NCBI GenBank assembly: GCA_964651515.1
Contig: CAZYYB010000064.1
Coordinates: 1 to 18,024 of the forward strand
Origin: BOG-1184 sp964651515
GTDB lineage: Bacteria > Fibrobacterota > Chitinivibrionia > Chitinivibrionales > Chitinispirillaceae
DNA length: 18,024 nt
Direction: 5' to 3'
The notes under the pieces are model-generated. The model did no database searches and had not been told where the DNA came from. It was given only the letters and a program-made list of their open reading frames with translations. Position numbers and translations under genes: made by a program. Below are positions 8,065 through 15,786 of the stretch, in pieces (position 1 is the stretch's first letter; each line of letters opens with the position of its first letter).

Positions 8065-8325
8065 TGCAGAGAGTAGTCACCTTTACGATGCTCCATTTGG
8101 AAAATCTACGATGTTACGCATGACGGGAGCAACGAAAGGGCCTTCGGATCGAAGAGCGACTTTTCCTGCGGAGGCGGTACCTGCCCGCCATGATGGATAC
8201 TATCAAAAAATGGAGGGAACGTACTATATTTCAATATTATACTATCCATAGAGGGTGCTCTGAATCCGGTAACTATCTCATGACCTTCATCCGGTAACCG
8301 GGTGCGGCAAAAAACGGGAATTGCG
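8065..8325. promoter_or_regulatory. Divergent intergenic region with direct repeat and AT-rich promoter-like segment
   Basis: This ~260 bp region separates the minus-strand Nudix operon from the plus-strand radical SAM gene and should hold both promoters. ATCCGGTAAC occurs twice, at 8264-8273 and 8289-8298, 25 bases apart on the same face of the helix within ~2.5 turns. TACTAT occurs three times (8198, 8222, 8240). TATACT at 8238-8243 is a good -10 match for the plus strand, but no matching -35 is seen upstream. I find no convincing small gene here. Confidence 0.35.
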
Positions 8326-10176
8326 ATGACAGAATCTGCAGGAACGGAAATCCGGAAGCGTAACTATCTTCTTGTCATTCCACGGCTGGTTTTAAACATC
8401 GGCGACGGATACTCATTTCCCCTCGGCCTTCCCTATATCTCGTCAAGCATGAAGAAAGCGGGCTTCAACGTCACGACGCTCAATTTGAATCACCATGCGG
8501 GCGATGTATTCGATATTTTGAACAGGGTTATCGAAGAGCATGCCATCGATGCGGTGGTGACCGGCGGCCTGTCGTTTCAATATAACACCGTCAAACGGGT
8601 TATTGAGGCGGCAAAACAGCATAATCCGGAAATCGTCACCATTGTCGGAGGAGGCATTGTAACGAGCGATCCGGAAACGGCGATGATTGCGCTCGAGTAT
8701 GCCGACTTCGGCGTCGTCGGTGAAGGCGAAATAACGATCGGTGAACTGTGCCGCGCCATTGAAAACCGCGGGGACTTCGCCGGGATCGACGGCCTGATTT
8801 TCAGGAACGGACAGGGCTTCACCGCCACCGGACCCCGCCGCGAAATGGACGACATCGACTCGATTCCCTGGCCCGACTATGAGGGTTTTGAGCTTGAGAA
8901 ATTCTTCGACGCCTCACCGAGCATAAGCGGTCTGAATAGAAAAAATACCGTTTTCATGATCTCCAGCCGCTCCTGCCCCTTCAACTGCACCTTCTGCTTC
9001 CATACCACCGGCAAACGGTACCGCCAGCGGTCGCTCGATTCGTTTTTCGAAGAGCTGGAATACATGGTCTCCCGTTACAATATCGAATATATCTGCCTCG
9101 CGGACGAGCTCTTTGCGCGCGATGTGGAACGGGTAAAGGAGTTCTGCCGCCGGATCAGGAAATTCGGCCTGAAGTGGTGGGCCCAGTTCAGAGTCGACAA
9201 CATCACCCCGGAACTGCTGGCCATCCTCAAGGAGGGCGGGTGCGACGTCATGTCGTTCGGCCTCGAAAGCGCGGATAACCGCATATTGAAAAGCATGCGC
9301 AAGGGCACGACCGTTGAGCAGATCGAGCGGGCGCTGAAGCTTGTCTACGATGCCGGCATATCGCTGGAAGGGGCGTTTATTTTCGGCGATATCGAAGAAA
9401 CCTGGGAGACCGCCACCGCCACCTTGAACTGGTGGCGCAACCATGCGGAATACAAAATCAATCTGAACCTCATTACGGTCTACCCGGGGTCATACCTGTA
9501 CACGTATGCCTGCGAAAAAGGCATCATCGCCGATAAGGTGCAATTCCTCAAGGACGGATGCCCGCAGGTCAGGGTATCGAAGTTAACCGACGACGAATAC
9601 TCCACGCTGGTAAGTTCCATCATGGAAGCACCCATGACCCTCGCCAAGGTCCTCTCCACCATAGAGGTCGCCAACATCGATTACAAAACCGCCCGCATGG
9701 ATGTCCGGGGCGTCTGTACCGCCTGCAGGCACCCCAACTACTGGGACAACGTTAAATTTTTTACGACTAATTTTCTCGGGTGCAGAAAGTGCGGCCAGCG
9801 CTACAACGCGATCCTGCCGCCGCAGTTGCGGGAAGCGATCGATACAAATATTACCGGGCTTCTGGCGCGGTACGGCAAGGTGGCCATATGGGGCATCAAT
9901 TACCATACCGCCGATCTATTCAGGCATTCGACCGCCCTGCAGAGTACGGGGGTATTTCCCCTCGACATCTCCGAGGCAAAGCGGAAAATGGACCTTTACG
10001 GGAAGGACATCTTTGCACCCGACACCATCAAAACGGAAAATATCGAAGCGGTGATTGTTGCGATCCCGGTGTATTTCAGCCAGATAGAGGGGCAGATAAA
10101 GTCGAATTACAAAAATGTCCGGGCAATTATCGACCTCTGCAGGCTGATCGATCCGGAGTTCGAGTGCGGGGCATAA
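8326..10176 (+). CDS. B12-binding-type radical SAM protein with zinc ribbon and C-terminal Rossmann-like domain
   Basis: 616 aa from the ATG at 8326, which has GGGAA five bases upstream; a GTG at 8302 would add eight residues. The N-terminal domain (~13-150) looks like the B12-binding fold of this family, ending in VVGEGEITIGEL (130-141), though no clear DxHxxG cobalamin-ligand motif is seen. The radical SAM core has C217-PFN-C221-TF-C224 and the later AQFRVDNI (286-293) and FGLESAD (311-317) stretches. After ~430 the protein extends beyond the usual ~450-500 aa: a four-cysteine zinc-ribbon-like segment (C464, C467, C486, C489), then a domain at ~515-606 starting AIWGINYHTADLF. That last domain resembles the C-terminus of the sugar C-methyltransferase in this window. 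Family members include methyltransferases and other enzymes acting on unactivated carbons; the reaction here is unknown. It is followed 21 bp downstream by the GT2 gene, likely in one operon. Confidence 0.83.
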   Translation: MTESAGTEIRKRNYLLVIPRLVLNIGDGYSFPLGLPYISSSMKKAGFNVTTLNLNHHAGDVFDILNRVIEEHAIDAVVTGGLSFQYNTVKRVIEAAKQHNPEIVTIVGGGIVTSDPETAMIALEYADFGVVGEGEITIGELCRAIENRGDFAGIDGLIFRNGQGFTATGPRREMDDIDSIPWPDYEGFELEKFFDASPSISGLNRKNTVFMISSRSCPFNCTFCFHTTGKRYRQRSLDSFFEELEYMVSRYNIEYICLADELFARDVERVKEFCRRIRKFGLKWWAQFRVDNITPELLAILKEGGCDVMSFGLESADNRILKSMRKGTTVEQIERALKLVYDAGISLEGAFIFGDIEETWETATATLNWWRNHAEYKINLNLITVYPGSYLYTYACEKGIIADKVQFLKDGCPQVRVSKLTDDEYSTLVSSIMEAPMTLAKVLSTIEVANIDYKTARMDVRGVCTACRHPNYWDNVKFFTTNFLGCRKCGQRYNAILPPQLREAIDTNITGLLARYGKVAIWGINYHTADLFRHSTALQSTGVFPLDISEAKRKMDLYGKDIFAPDTIKTENIEAVIVAIPVYFSQIEGQIKSNYKNVRAIIDLCRLIDPEFECGA

Positions 10177-10197
10177 AACTTTCATAAGGGACCGTCG

Positions 10198-11142
10198 ATG
10201 GCAAAAAAAACAGTCAGCATCATGAGTAACTGCTACAACGAAGTGGATAATGTCGATAATTTCCATAACCAGGTGAGGAGTGCCCTCGATCCGTTTCTGG
10301 AAAAGTACGATTATGAAATTCTCTTTATCGATAATGCCTCGCAGGATGGAACCGTCGATAAAATCAAGGCCATTATCCGGCGGGACCCGAAAGTCAAGCT
10401 CATAGTCAATGCCCGTAACTTCGGGCAGGTTCGCTCCCCCTACTACGGATTGTTGCAGACCAGCGGGGATGCGGTTATCAGCATGGCCTCCGACCTCCAG
10501 GACCCTCCTGCAATGATCGGGGCGTTCATTCTCAAATGGGAGGAAGGCTATAAAAACGTCATCGGGATCAAGAACCACAGCAGGGAAAACCGGGTGATGT
10601 TTCTGGTGAGGAAGGCGTTTTATCACCTTATTGCCCACATCTCGGAAACCGAGCAGATAAAAAACTTTACCGGGTTCGGCCTCTATGACCGGCAGTTTAT
10701 CGAAGTGCTGCGCCGCCTCGACGATCCCTACCCCTATTTTCGCGGGTTGATTGCGGAACTCGGCTTCAGCAGGGCGGAAGTGCCTTATGTCCAACCGAAA
10801 CGCGAAAAGGGCAGGTCGAAAAACAATCTTTATACCCTCTACGACTTTGCAATGCTCGGTTTTGTAAATCATTCCAAATTGCCGTTGCGGATTGCAAGTT
10901 TTATCGGCTTTTTCGTTTCATCGATCAGCATCCTGATCGCGTTGGGCTACCTGGCGTACAAGCTCCTCTACTGGAAAACCTTCCAGGTGGGCATCGCGCC
11001 GGTAGTGATCGGCTCTTTTTTCTTCGGGGGGGTCCAGCTCTTCTTTCTGGGAATCATAGGGGAATATATCGGGGCCATCCATACCCAGGTAAAAAAACGC
11101 CCGCTCGTGATTGAAAAGGAGAGGGTAAATTTTAAAGTATAG
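10198..11142 (+). CDS. GtrB/CsbB-like polyprenyl-phosphate glycosyltransferase, family GT2
   Basis: 314 aa with the usual GT2-plus-two-helices layout of GtrB, CsbB and DPM1-like enzymes. The cytoplasmic catalytic domain has CYNEVDN (12-18), DNASQDGT (45-52), NFGQ (74-77), the metal-binding SDLQD (98-102) and the FTGFGLYDR acceptor-loop region (157-165). KREKGRSKNN (201-210) precedes two transmembrane helices at about 231-257 and 266-290. These enzymes move a sugar from a nucleotide donor onto undecaprenyl phosphate at the inner face of the membrane. A GtrA-like protein (12114-12521) then fits as the flippase, and a YfhO or GT-C protein as the outer transferase. AAGGGA ends six bases before the ATG. 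Known members use UDP-glucose, UDP-GlcNAc and others; the donor here is unknown. Confidence 0.9.
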   Translation: MAKKTVSIMSNCYNEVDNVDNFHNQVRSALDPFLEKYDYEILFIDNASQDGTVDKIKAIIRRDPKVKLIVNARNFGQVRSPYYGLLQTSGDAVISMASDLQDPPAMIGAFILKWEEGYKNVIGIKNHSRENRVMFLVRKAFYHLIAHISETEQIKNFTGFGLYDRQFIEVLRRLDDPYPYFRGLIAELGFSRAEVPYVQPKREKGRSKNNLYTLYDFAMLGFVNHSKLPLRIASFIGFFVSSISILIALGYLAYKLLYWKTFQVGIAPVVIGSFFFGGVQLFFLGIIGEYIGAIHTQVKKRPLVIEKERVNFKV

Positions 11143-11173
11143 CCGCGGAACTGCCCGGCGTCACCAACCGACA

Positions 11174-11181
11174 TTTTTTTT
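11174..11181 (+). terminator. Run of eight T after the GT2 gene, possible weak terminator
   Basis: Eight consecutive T lie ~31 bases after the GT2 stop, between converging genes. I could only find short (3-4 bp) stems in front of them, so a standard intrinsic terminator is not shown. Confidence 0.25.
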
Positions 11182-12067
11182 ACACACTTGCAAGCAGAGC
11201 GTCGCGGTCGATGCTCCGCTTATGCAGCTCATACCATCCGTATAGTTCCCGGACCGATTCCGCCAGCGGCCTGAAAGCGAACCCTTCCATTTCTTCCGTC
11301 AGGAGGGTATTATCCCCGCCGTACTCCCTGCCGAGTCCGTCGGCCTGGACAATGATATCGAGTTTTTTTCCTGAAATCCTGTTGATCTCCCCGGCAATAG
11401 CCTTAAATTCGTGCACCGCGCCGGTACAGATATTGTAGACGTTTGCACGCGGCGCCGTTTCGATAAACCAGGCGACGATTTTCGCAAGGTCGGTGATGTC
11501 CAGGAAATCGTACCGGGCATTCTGCCTGATCCGGATCGGCAGACCGAGCACCGCATGGCAGCAGGCGTTCGAAATAAACCGGACCAGGTAATCTTCGTAC
11601 CTGCCGAACACCGCGAACAGCCTGAGGTTATAAATTTTTTTGTTCTCCAGCGCATATTTCGTCATGATATATTTCGAAAAACCGTACCGATCGGACGGAA
11701 CGTAACGATCGAAGTACTCTTCCTTCATCCTTGGAACCCAGTGTTCGCGGTCGAACTCCGCGCCCGAGCCGAAGTAGAGCATCCTGCCGAAATAATCTTC
11801 GCACCGGGCAACATTGAAGAACATCCGGAGATTATTCTCCACTATCTTCGCGGGGTCTTTGGTCGAGTGCTTCGGCGCAGCGTCCCAGGTGGCGGTATGC
11901 ACCACCACGTCATAAGCGCCCGCCTCGATACAGTCGCGCACCGCGTCCGCGTCGAGAAGGTTCAAGTCCCGGCTGTTGCGGGAGACGATTTCGAACTTCC
12001 CGGACAACTGCTCGACGAGGTGGCGTGCAATGAACCCGTTGCCGCCGGTCACCAGAAGTTTTTTCAT
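11180..12067 (-). CDS. NAD(P)-dependent epimerase/dehydratase (extended SDR), nucleotide-sugar 4-ketoreductase candidate
   Basis: 295 aa from the ATG at 12067. The N-terminal nucleotide-binding GGNGFIA (8-14) is a slightly altered GxxGxxG/A. The catalytic stretch includes FGSGAEF and then DRYGFSK, which supplies YxxxK. The frame extends open to 12205, but that extension overlaps the GtrA gene and looks nothing like an SDR. The gene ends the minus-strand group headed by the rfbH-rfbF-rfbG genes, 47 bp after the GtrA-like gene. In pathways for abequose, paratose or yersiniose, an SDR reduces the ketone of the CDP-linked 3,6-dideoxy sugar. This gene is the best candidate in the window for that closing step. 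The sequence alone does not separate a 4-ketoreductase from an epimerase. Confidence 0.82.
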   Translation of the reverse strand: MKKLLVTGGNGFIARHLVEQLSGKFEIVSRNSRDLNLLDADAVRDCIEAGAYDVVVHTATWDAAPKHSTKDPAKIVENNLRMFFNVARCEDYFGRMLYFGSGAEFDREHWVPRMKEEYFDRYVPSDRYGFSKYIMTKYALENKKIYNLRLFAVFGRYEDYLVRFISNACCHAVLGLPIRIRQNARYDFLDITDLAKIVAWFIETAPRANVYNICTGAVHEFKAIAGEINRISGKKLDIIVQADGLGREYGGDNTLLTEEMEGFAFRPLAESVRELYGWYELHKRSIDRDALLASV

Positions 12068-12113
12068 GCTGCCGCCCCGTCCGCCGGATTCGGCGACATT
12101 GCCGCAAGGCTCT

Positions 12114-12521
12114 TCATGATCGGGTCTCCTTGCGAAACACGAACAGCCTGTTGAGAACGAACGCAATGACCGCCATGGGAAGAAGACCGACGGCGCCGCC
12201 GACAAGCGCGTTGAGGCCGCATTCCAGCAGGATTTTTATCAATCCGATATTCAGGAGATAGGTCACCGAATAGACGCCGATGAACTGGAGAAGGAGAAGG
12301 TTGTTTCTGTTTTCGAAAACGATTCGCCCGGTCGTCATGAAGTTGAACAGGATGCCGAGCACGGTCCCGGCCAGGGCGGCAATCTTATAATTGCAATGGA
12401 GGAAAATGAGCAGCGCATAGACGCCGTAACCGAATAGCGTGTTGATGCCTCCGACGACTAAAAAACGAAATAATCGGACGCTCCAGAGCGCCCGCCAGAT
12501 GGTCTGTATCCGCCTGATCAT
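12114..12521 (-). CDS. GtrA-family membrane protein (putative polyprenyl-linked sugar flippase)
   Basis: 135 aa, the usual GtrA size, with four hydrophobic segments at about 17-40, 46-66, 78-99 and 104-127. Motifs are typical: RFLVVGGINTLFGYGVY (19-35), NFMTTGRIVF (60-69) and the closing FVLNRLFVF (121-129). GtrA proteins are thought to flip undecaprenyl-phosphate-linked sugars to the outer leaflet for O-antigen, teichoic acid or arabinogalactan decoration. The start at 12521 lies eight bases past the rfbG stop. An upstream in-frame ATG at 12617 would add 32 charged residues inside rfbG, so I reject it. The partner GT2 gene is not adjacent but ~1 kb away in the opposite orientation (10198-11142). 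Confidence 0.88.
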   Translation of the reverse strand: MIRRIQTIWRALWSVRLFRFLVVGGINTLFGYGVYALLIFLHCNYKIAALAGTVLGILFNFMTTGRIVFENRNNLLLLQFIGVYSVTYLLNIGLIKILLECGLNALVGGAVGLLPMAVIAFVLNRLFVFRKETRS

Positions 12522-12528
12522 TCGCCGA

Positions 12529-13590
12529 TTACCCGATCTCTCCCCGATAGTCGCCGATCTGCCGAAGACACGCTTCCCGCATAGTGCCGCCCTTGTAAAA
12601 CTCCCGATACCACGCAACCGTCATGGCGACGGCCGTTTCGAGCGACAGGCGCGGACGCCACCCCAGCAGAAGTTTCGCCTTTGAGCAGTCGAGCGTCAGG
12701 CGTCCGGCCTCATGGGGCTCTCCCGGCGCATGCTTGACGATATACTCCGCACCTCCGCCCCACTGCCGGCAGACCTCGTCGACGATGCGGACGACCGGAC
12801 GTTCGTCCCGGTCGTCGGGTCCGAAATTCCAGCCTTCCGCACAGGGGGCGCCGTCGAGATACAGCCGCTCCGCAAGCATGAGGTAGCCGCCTAGCGGCTC
12901 CAGGACAAACTGCCAGGGCCGCACCGAGTCGGGATTGCGGACGATGATTTTTTCGTTATGTGCAAGAGCCCGCATGCAGTCCGGGATGAGACGGTCGACG
13001 GCCCAGTCTCCCCCGCCGATGACGTTGCCCGCGCGGGCCGAGGCGAGGGCGGGGCCATCCTTGAAGAAGGAGGTGCGGTAGGCGGCGGTCACCAGTTCGG
13101 AACACGCCTTGGAGTTGGAATAGGGGTCGAAACCGCCGAGCGGTTCGTTTTCGCGGTAGCCCCAGATCCGCTCGCGGTTCTCGTATACCTTGTCGGTCGT
13201 AACGTTGACGACGGCGCGGACGCCGCCGCACCGCCTGACGGACTCGAGCAGGTTGACCGTTCCCATGACATTGGTTTCATAGGTTTCGACGGGATTGTCA
13301 TAGGATGCGCGCACCAGCGGCTGCGCCGCCAGGTGAAACACGATTTCGGGTTTGGCGGCGGCAACCTCCCGCGCCAGCCGGTCCCGATCCCCGATATCGG
13401 CGATAATCGAATTGACGATCGACGCCGAGCCCGACGATTCGAACAGGTTCGGCCGCGTCGGCGGCGGCAGGGCATACCCCGTGACCTTCGCCCCGAGGGA
13501 GTGAAGCCAGAGGCAGAGCCACGAGCCTTTGAATCCGGTGTGGCCGGTAACGAATACCCGTTTGTCCTGCCAGAAGGCTGTATCGATCAT
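12529..13590 (-). CDS. rfbG: CDP-glucose 4,6-dehydratase
   Basis: 353 aa, the normal size for RfbG/DdhB. It is an extended SDR using bound NAD to turn CDP-glucose into CDP-4-keto-6-deoxyglucose. Visible features are the GHTGFKG nucleotide loop (16-22), HLAAQPLVRASY (86-97) typical of this subfamily, TTDKVYEN (131-138) carrying the dehydratase TDK triad, and YSNSK (157-161) supplying YxxxK. The start is supported by AAAGG upstream. It is the third of three consecutive CDP-dideoxyhexose genes (rfbH, rfbF, rfbG) read on the minus strand, with a 49-bp gap after rfbF that includes a small CCCC/GGGG hairpin (13615-13629). Assignment to CDP-glucose rather than dTDP- or GDP-sugar dehydratases rests on both the sequence wording and the neighbouring rfbF and rfbH. 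Confidence 0.93.
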   Translation of the reverse strand: MIDTAFWQDKRVFVTGHTGFKGSWLCLWLHSLGAKVTGYALPPPTRPNLFESSGSASIVNSIIADIGDRDRLAREVAAAKPEIVFHLAAQPLVRASYDNPVETYETNVMGTVNLLESVRRCGGVRAVVNVTTDKVYENRERIWGYRENEPLGGFDPYSNSKACSELVTAAYRTSFFKDGPALASARAGNVIGGGDWAVDRLIPDCMRALAHNEKIIVRNPDSVRPWQFVLEPLGGYLMLAERLYLDGAPCAEGWNFGPDDRDERPVVRIVDEVCRQWGGGAEYIVKHAPGEPHEAGRLTLDCSKAKLLLGWRPRLSLETAVAMTVAWYREFYKGGTMREACLRQIGDYRGEIG

Positions 13591-13614
13591 ACGAGACCTT
13601 TAAAAGTGAAGATT

Positions 13615-13629
13615 CCCCGCGGCAAGGGG
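13615..13629. repeat. Small hairpin in the rfbF-rfbG gap
   Basis: CCCC and GGGG enclose a 7-base loop in the 49-base gap between rfbF and rfbG. On the minus strand it precedes the AAAGG ribosome binding site of rfbG. It is too short to be a confident terminator and could be fortuitous. Confidence 0.2.
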
Positions 13630-13639
13630 TGAAACGGTT

Positions 13640-14416
13640 CTACCACAGCTTCCAGGGGGCCTCGTGCGACTCCCAGAGCGACTCCAGAAGCATTTTATCG
13701 CTCATCTTGTCCATACACTGCCAGAAGCCCGGATGCTGGTAGGCGTTGAGCTGCCCCTCCGCGGCGACGCGGGCCAGGGGCTCGCGTTCGAACATGATGT
13801 CGTCGGGGCCAAGGTAGTCGAAGAAAGCCGGCTCCATGACGAAAAATCCGCCGTTGATCCACCCGCCGTCGCCCTGCGGTTTTTCGTTGAAATTGGTGAC
13901 CGTGCCGGTGCGGTCCATTTCCAGGACGCCGAAACGGCCTCCCGGCTGCACCGCGGTAAGAGTGACCATTTTCCCCTGCCGCTTATGAAAATCGACCAGC
14001 TTATTTATATCCACATCGCAAACCCCGTCGCCATAGGTCATCATGAAGGGTTCGTCGCCGACAAAACGCCTGATCCGTTTCAACCGGCCGCCGGTCATGG
14101 TATTCAGCCCGGTATCGACCAGCGTGACCTTCCAGGGTTCCGCGAAGTGCCCGTGGATGACCTGCCGGTCGCCGCCGTCCGAGAAATCGAACGTCACGTC
14201 GGATTCGTGGAGAAAATAATGGGCGAAATACTCCTTGATCATGTACCCCTTGTATCCGAGACAGATGACAAATTCATTGAAGCCGAAGTGGGAGTAGATC
14301 TTCATGATATGCCACAGGATCGGCTTATAGCCGATTTCGATCATCGGCTTCGGTTTGATCTGCGATTCCTCGCTGATGCGGGTTCCGTAACCTCCGGCAA
14401 GAATGACCACTTTCAT
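13640..14416 (-). CDS. rfbF: Glucose-1-phosphate cytidylyltransferase
   Basis: 258 aa, matching RfbF/DdhA length. It joins CTP and glucose-1-phosphate to give CDP-glucose, the first step of the CDP-3,6-dideoxyhexose route. The N-terminus has the nucleotidyltransferase signature LAGGYGTRISEES (6-18), followed by KPKPMIEIG (21-29) and PILWHIMK (32-39). The metal-binding YGDGVCDVD lies at 128-136. The ATG at 14416 is preceded by AAAGG at about ten bases. An upstream in-frame ATG at 14485 would overlap rfbH and add 23 non-conserved residues. The gene begins 25 bases after rfbH ends. Confidence 0.94.
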   Translation of the reverse strand: MKVVILAGGYGTRISEESQIKPKPMIEIGYKPILWHIMKIYSHFGFNEFVICLGYKGYMIKEYFAHYFLHESDVTFDFSDGGDRQVIHGHFAEPWKVTLVDTGLNTMTGGRLKRIRRFVGDEPFMMTYGDGVCDVDINKLVDFHKRQGKMVTLTAVQPGGRFGVLEMDRTGTVTNFNEKPQGDGGWINGGFFVMEPAFFDYLGPDDIMFEREPLARVAAEGQLNAYQHPGFWQCMDKMSDKMLLESLWESHEAPWKLW

Positions 14417-14441
14417 AAGGGATTCGCCTTTCGGGTCCGAC

Positions 14442-15761
14442 CTACCGTTTCGATGCAATAAAGGCATCGATGACGGCAAGCGCATAGTCTATCATCTCAC
14501 CCGTTAAACCGGGATAGGTTCCCAGGAAAAAGGTCCGCTCCATGATAATATCGGTATTGGTGAGCGTTTCCGCAACCCGGTGTTCTATTGCCGCATAGGC
14601 GGGCTGCCGCAGCAGGTTGCCGGCAAAAAGATTTCTCGTTTCGATCAGATGCCGGTCGAGGTGGTCGGTCAGGTCGGTCCGGCTGAACGGCGCGGTCTTT
14701 TTAACGGTAACCGGAAAGGCGAACCAGGCCGGATCCGAGTCGGCGGTCGCTTGCGGCAGGATAAAGCTTTCGGACCACTTCTGGAAACCCTTTTCCCATG
14801 CCGTGAAATTCTCCCGCCGCCGCCGGCAGAATTCCGGAAGCTTCTTCAACTGCTCGACCCCGATTGCCGATTGCATATCGGTTACCTTGAGGTTATAGCC
14901 GATGTGCGAATAGACGTATTTATGATCGTAGCCGAAGGGGAGGGTGCCGTGCTGCGTTGCGAATCGCCGGTTGCAGCGGTTATTTTCGCCGGCATTGCAG
15001 GCGCACTCCCGGCCCCAGTCACGCAGCGACGTGACGGCACAGGCGATTGCCGCGTCGTTGGTCGCCACCGCCCCGCCCTCGCCCATGGTGATGTGGTGCG
15101 CCGGATAGAAGGAGAATGCGGCGACGTGGCCGAAGGTACCGACGTTTTTTCCTTTATACCGTGAACCGAGGGCATCGCAGCAGTCTTCGATAAGAAACAA
15201 ATCTCTTTCCCGCACAAGCTTCCCGACGGCGTCGAGATCGATCGGATTCCCCAGGGTATGCGCCAGAAAAATGGCCCGCGTTTTATCGGAGAGCGCCCTG
15301 CGTAGCCGTTCGGCCGTCGTGTTATACGTCGCAAGCTCCACATCGACAAACACCGGAATCATCCCATTCTGTATGATCGGATTGACCGTCGTCGGAAATC
15401 CGGCGGCGACGGTCATGATTTCATCTCCCGCCTTCAGCCGGCGCGGGCCGAGGAGCGGCGACATCAGCGCCGCCAGCGCCAGAAGGTTGGCCGATGAACC
15501 GGAGTTGACCGCCAGGGCGAATCGCGTCCCGACGAAGGCGCCGAGCGACGACTCGAACGCCTCGGTGAACCTTCCGGCGGTCAGCCAGAAATCGAGCGCC
15601 GAATCGACGAGCGAAACGATCTCCCGGTCGTCAAACACCCGGCCCGCATAGCGGACCGGCGTTTTCCCGGGGATAAACGGCGTCGGTGCAAATGCTTGGG
15701 CATGATATTCCCGGACCAGGGTAAAGATGCGGTCCCGCAATGCCTGCGCAGTATTCTTCAT
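14442..15761 (-). CDS. rfbH: CDP-4-keto-6-deoxy-D-glucose 3-dehydrase (E1)
   Basis: 439 aa, the size of RfbH/DdhC. This unusual enzyme uses PMP plus a [2Fe-2S] cluster to remove the C3 hydroxyl of CDP-4-keto-6-deoxyglucose, and needs a reductase partner. The aminotransferase-fold lysine is replaced by histidine: YPAHHITMGEGG (219-230), with H222 in the position of Yersinia E1 H220. The iron-sulfur ligands follow the known C-X57-C-X-C-X7-C spacing exactly: C195, C253, C255 and C263. These two features separate it from ordinary sugar aminotransferases. AAAGGA sits seven bases before the ATG at 15761; an upstream in-frame ATG at 15824 overlaps the preceding gene and is unlikely. The reductase gene (ddhD/rfbI) is not in the window. 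Confidence 0.94.
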   Translation of the reverse strand: MKNTAQALRDRIFTLVREYHAQAFAPTPFIPGKTPVRYAGRVFDDREIVSLVDSALDFWLTAGRFTEAFESSLGAFVGTRFALAVNSGSSANLLALAALMSPLLGPRRLKAGDEIMTVAAGFPTTVNPIIQNGMIPVFVDVELATYNTTAERLRRALSDKTRAIFLAHTLGNPIDLDAVGKLVRERDLFLIEDCCDALGSRYKGKNVGTFGHVAAFSFYPAHHITMGEGGAVATNDAAIACAVTSLRDWGRECACNAGENNRCNRRFATQHGTLPFGYDHKYVYSHIGYNLKVTDMQSAIGVEQLKKLPEFCRRRRENFTAWEKGFQKWSESFILPQATADSDPAWFAFPVTVKKTAPFSRTDLTDHLDRHLIETRNLFAGNLLRQPAYAAIEHRVAETLTNTDIIMERTFFLGTYPGLTGEMIDYALAVIDAFIASKR

Positions 15762-15786
15762 CGGAGATCCTTTGGTGGTGAGCTTA

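Noticed and set aside
10203..10210. Run of eight A at the start of the GT2 gene as a phase-variation tract
   Set aside because: It encodes ordinary lysine codons in an intact frame. Eight bases is short, and a similar A run occurs at 1629-1636 near the end of the YfhO-like gene.
9916..10872. Minus-strand open frame (318 codons) opposite the ends of the radical SAM and GT2 genes
   Set aside because: It spans two well-supported plus-strand genes, including their intergenic gap. Its residues show no coherent fold.
12068..12205. Upstream start for the SDR gene
   Set aside because: The extension overlaps the GtrA-like gene and lacks SDR character; the nucleotide-binding motif starts right after the ATG at 12067.
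13664..14461. Plus-strand open frame (265 codons) opposite rfbF
   Set aside because: It is a shadow of rfbF, which has complete nucleotidyltransferase motifs.
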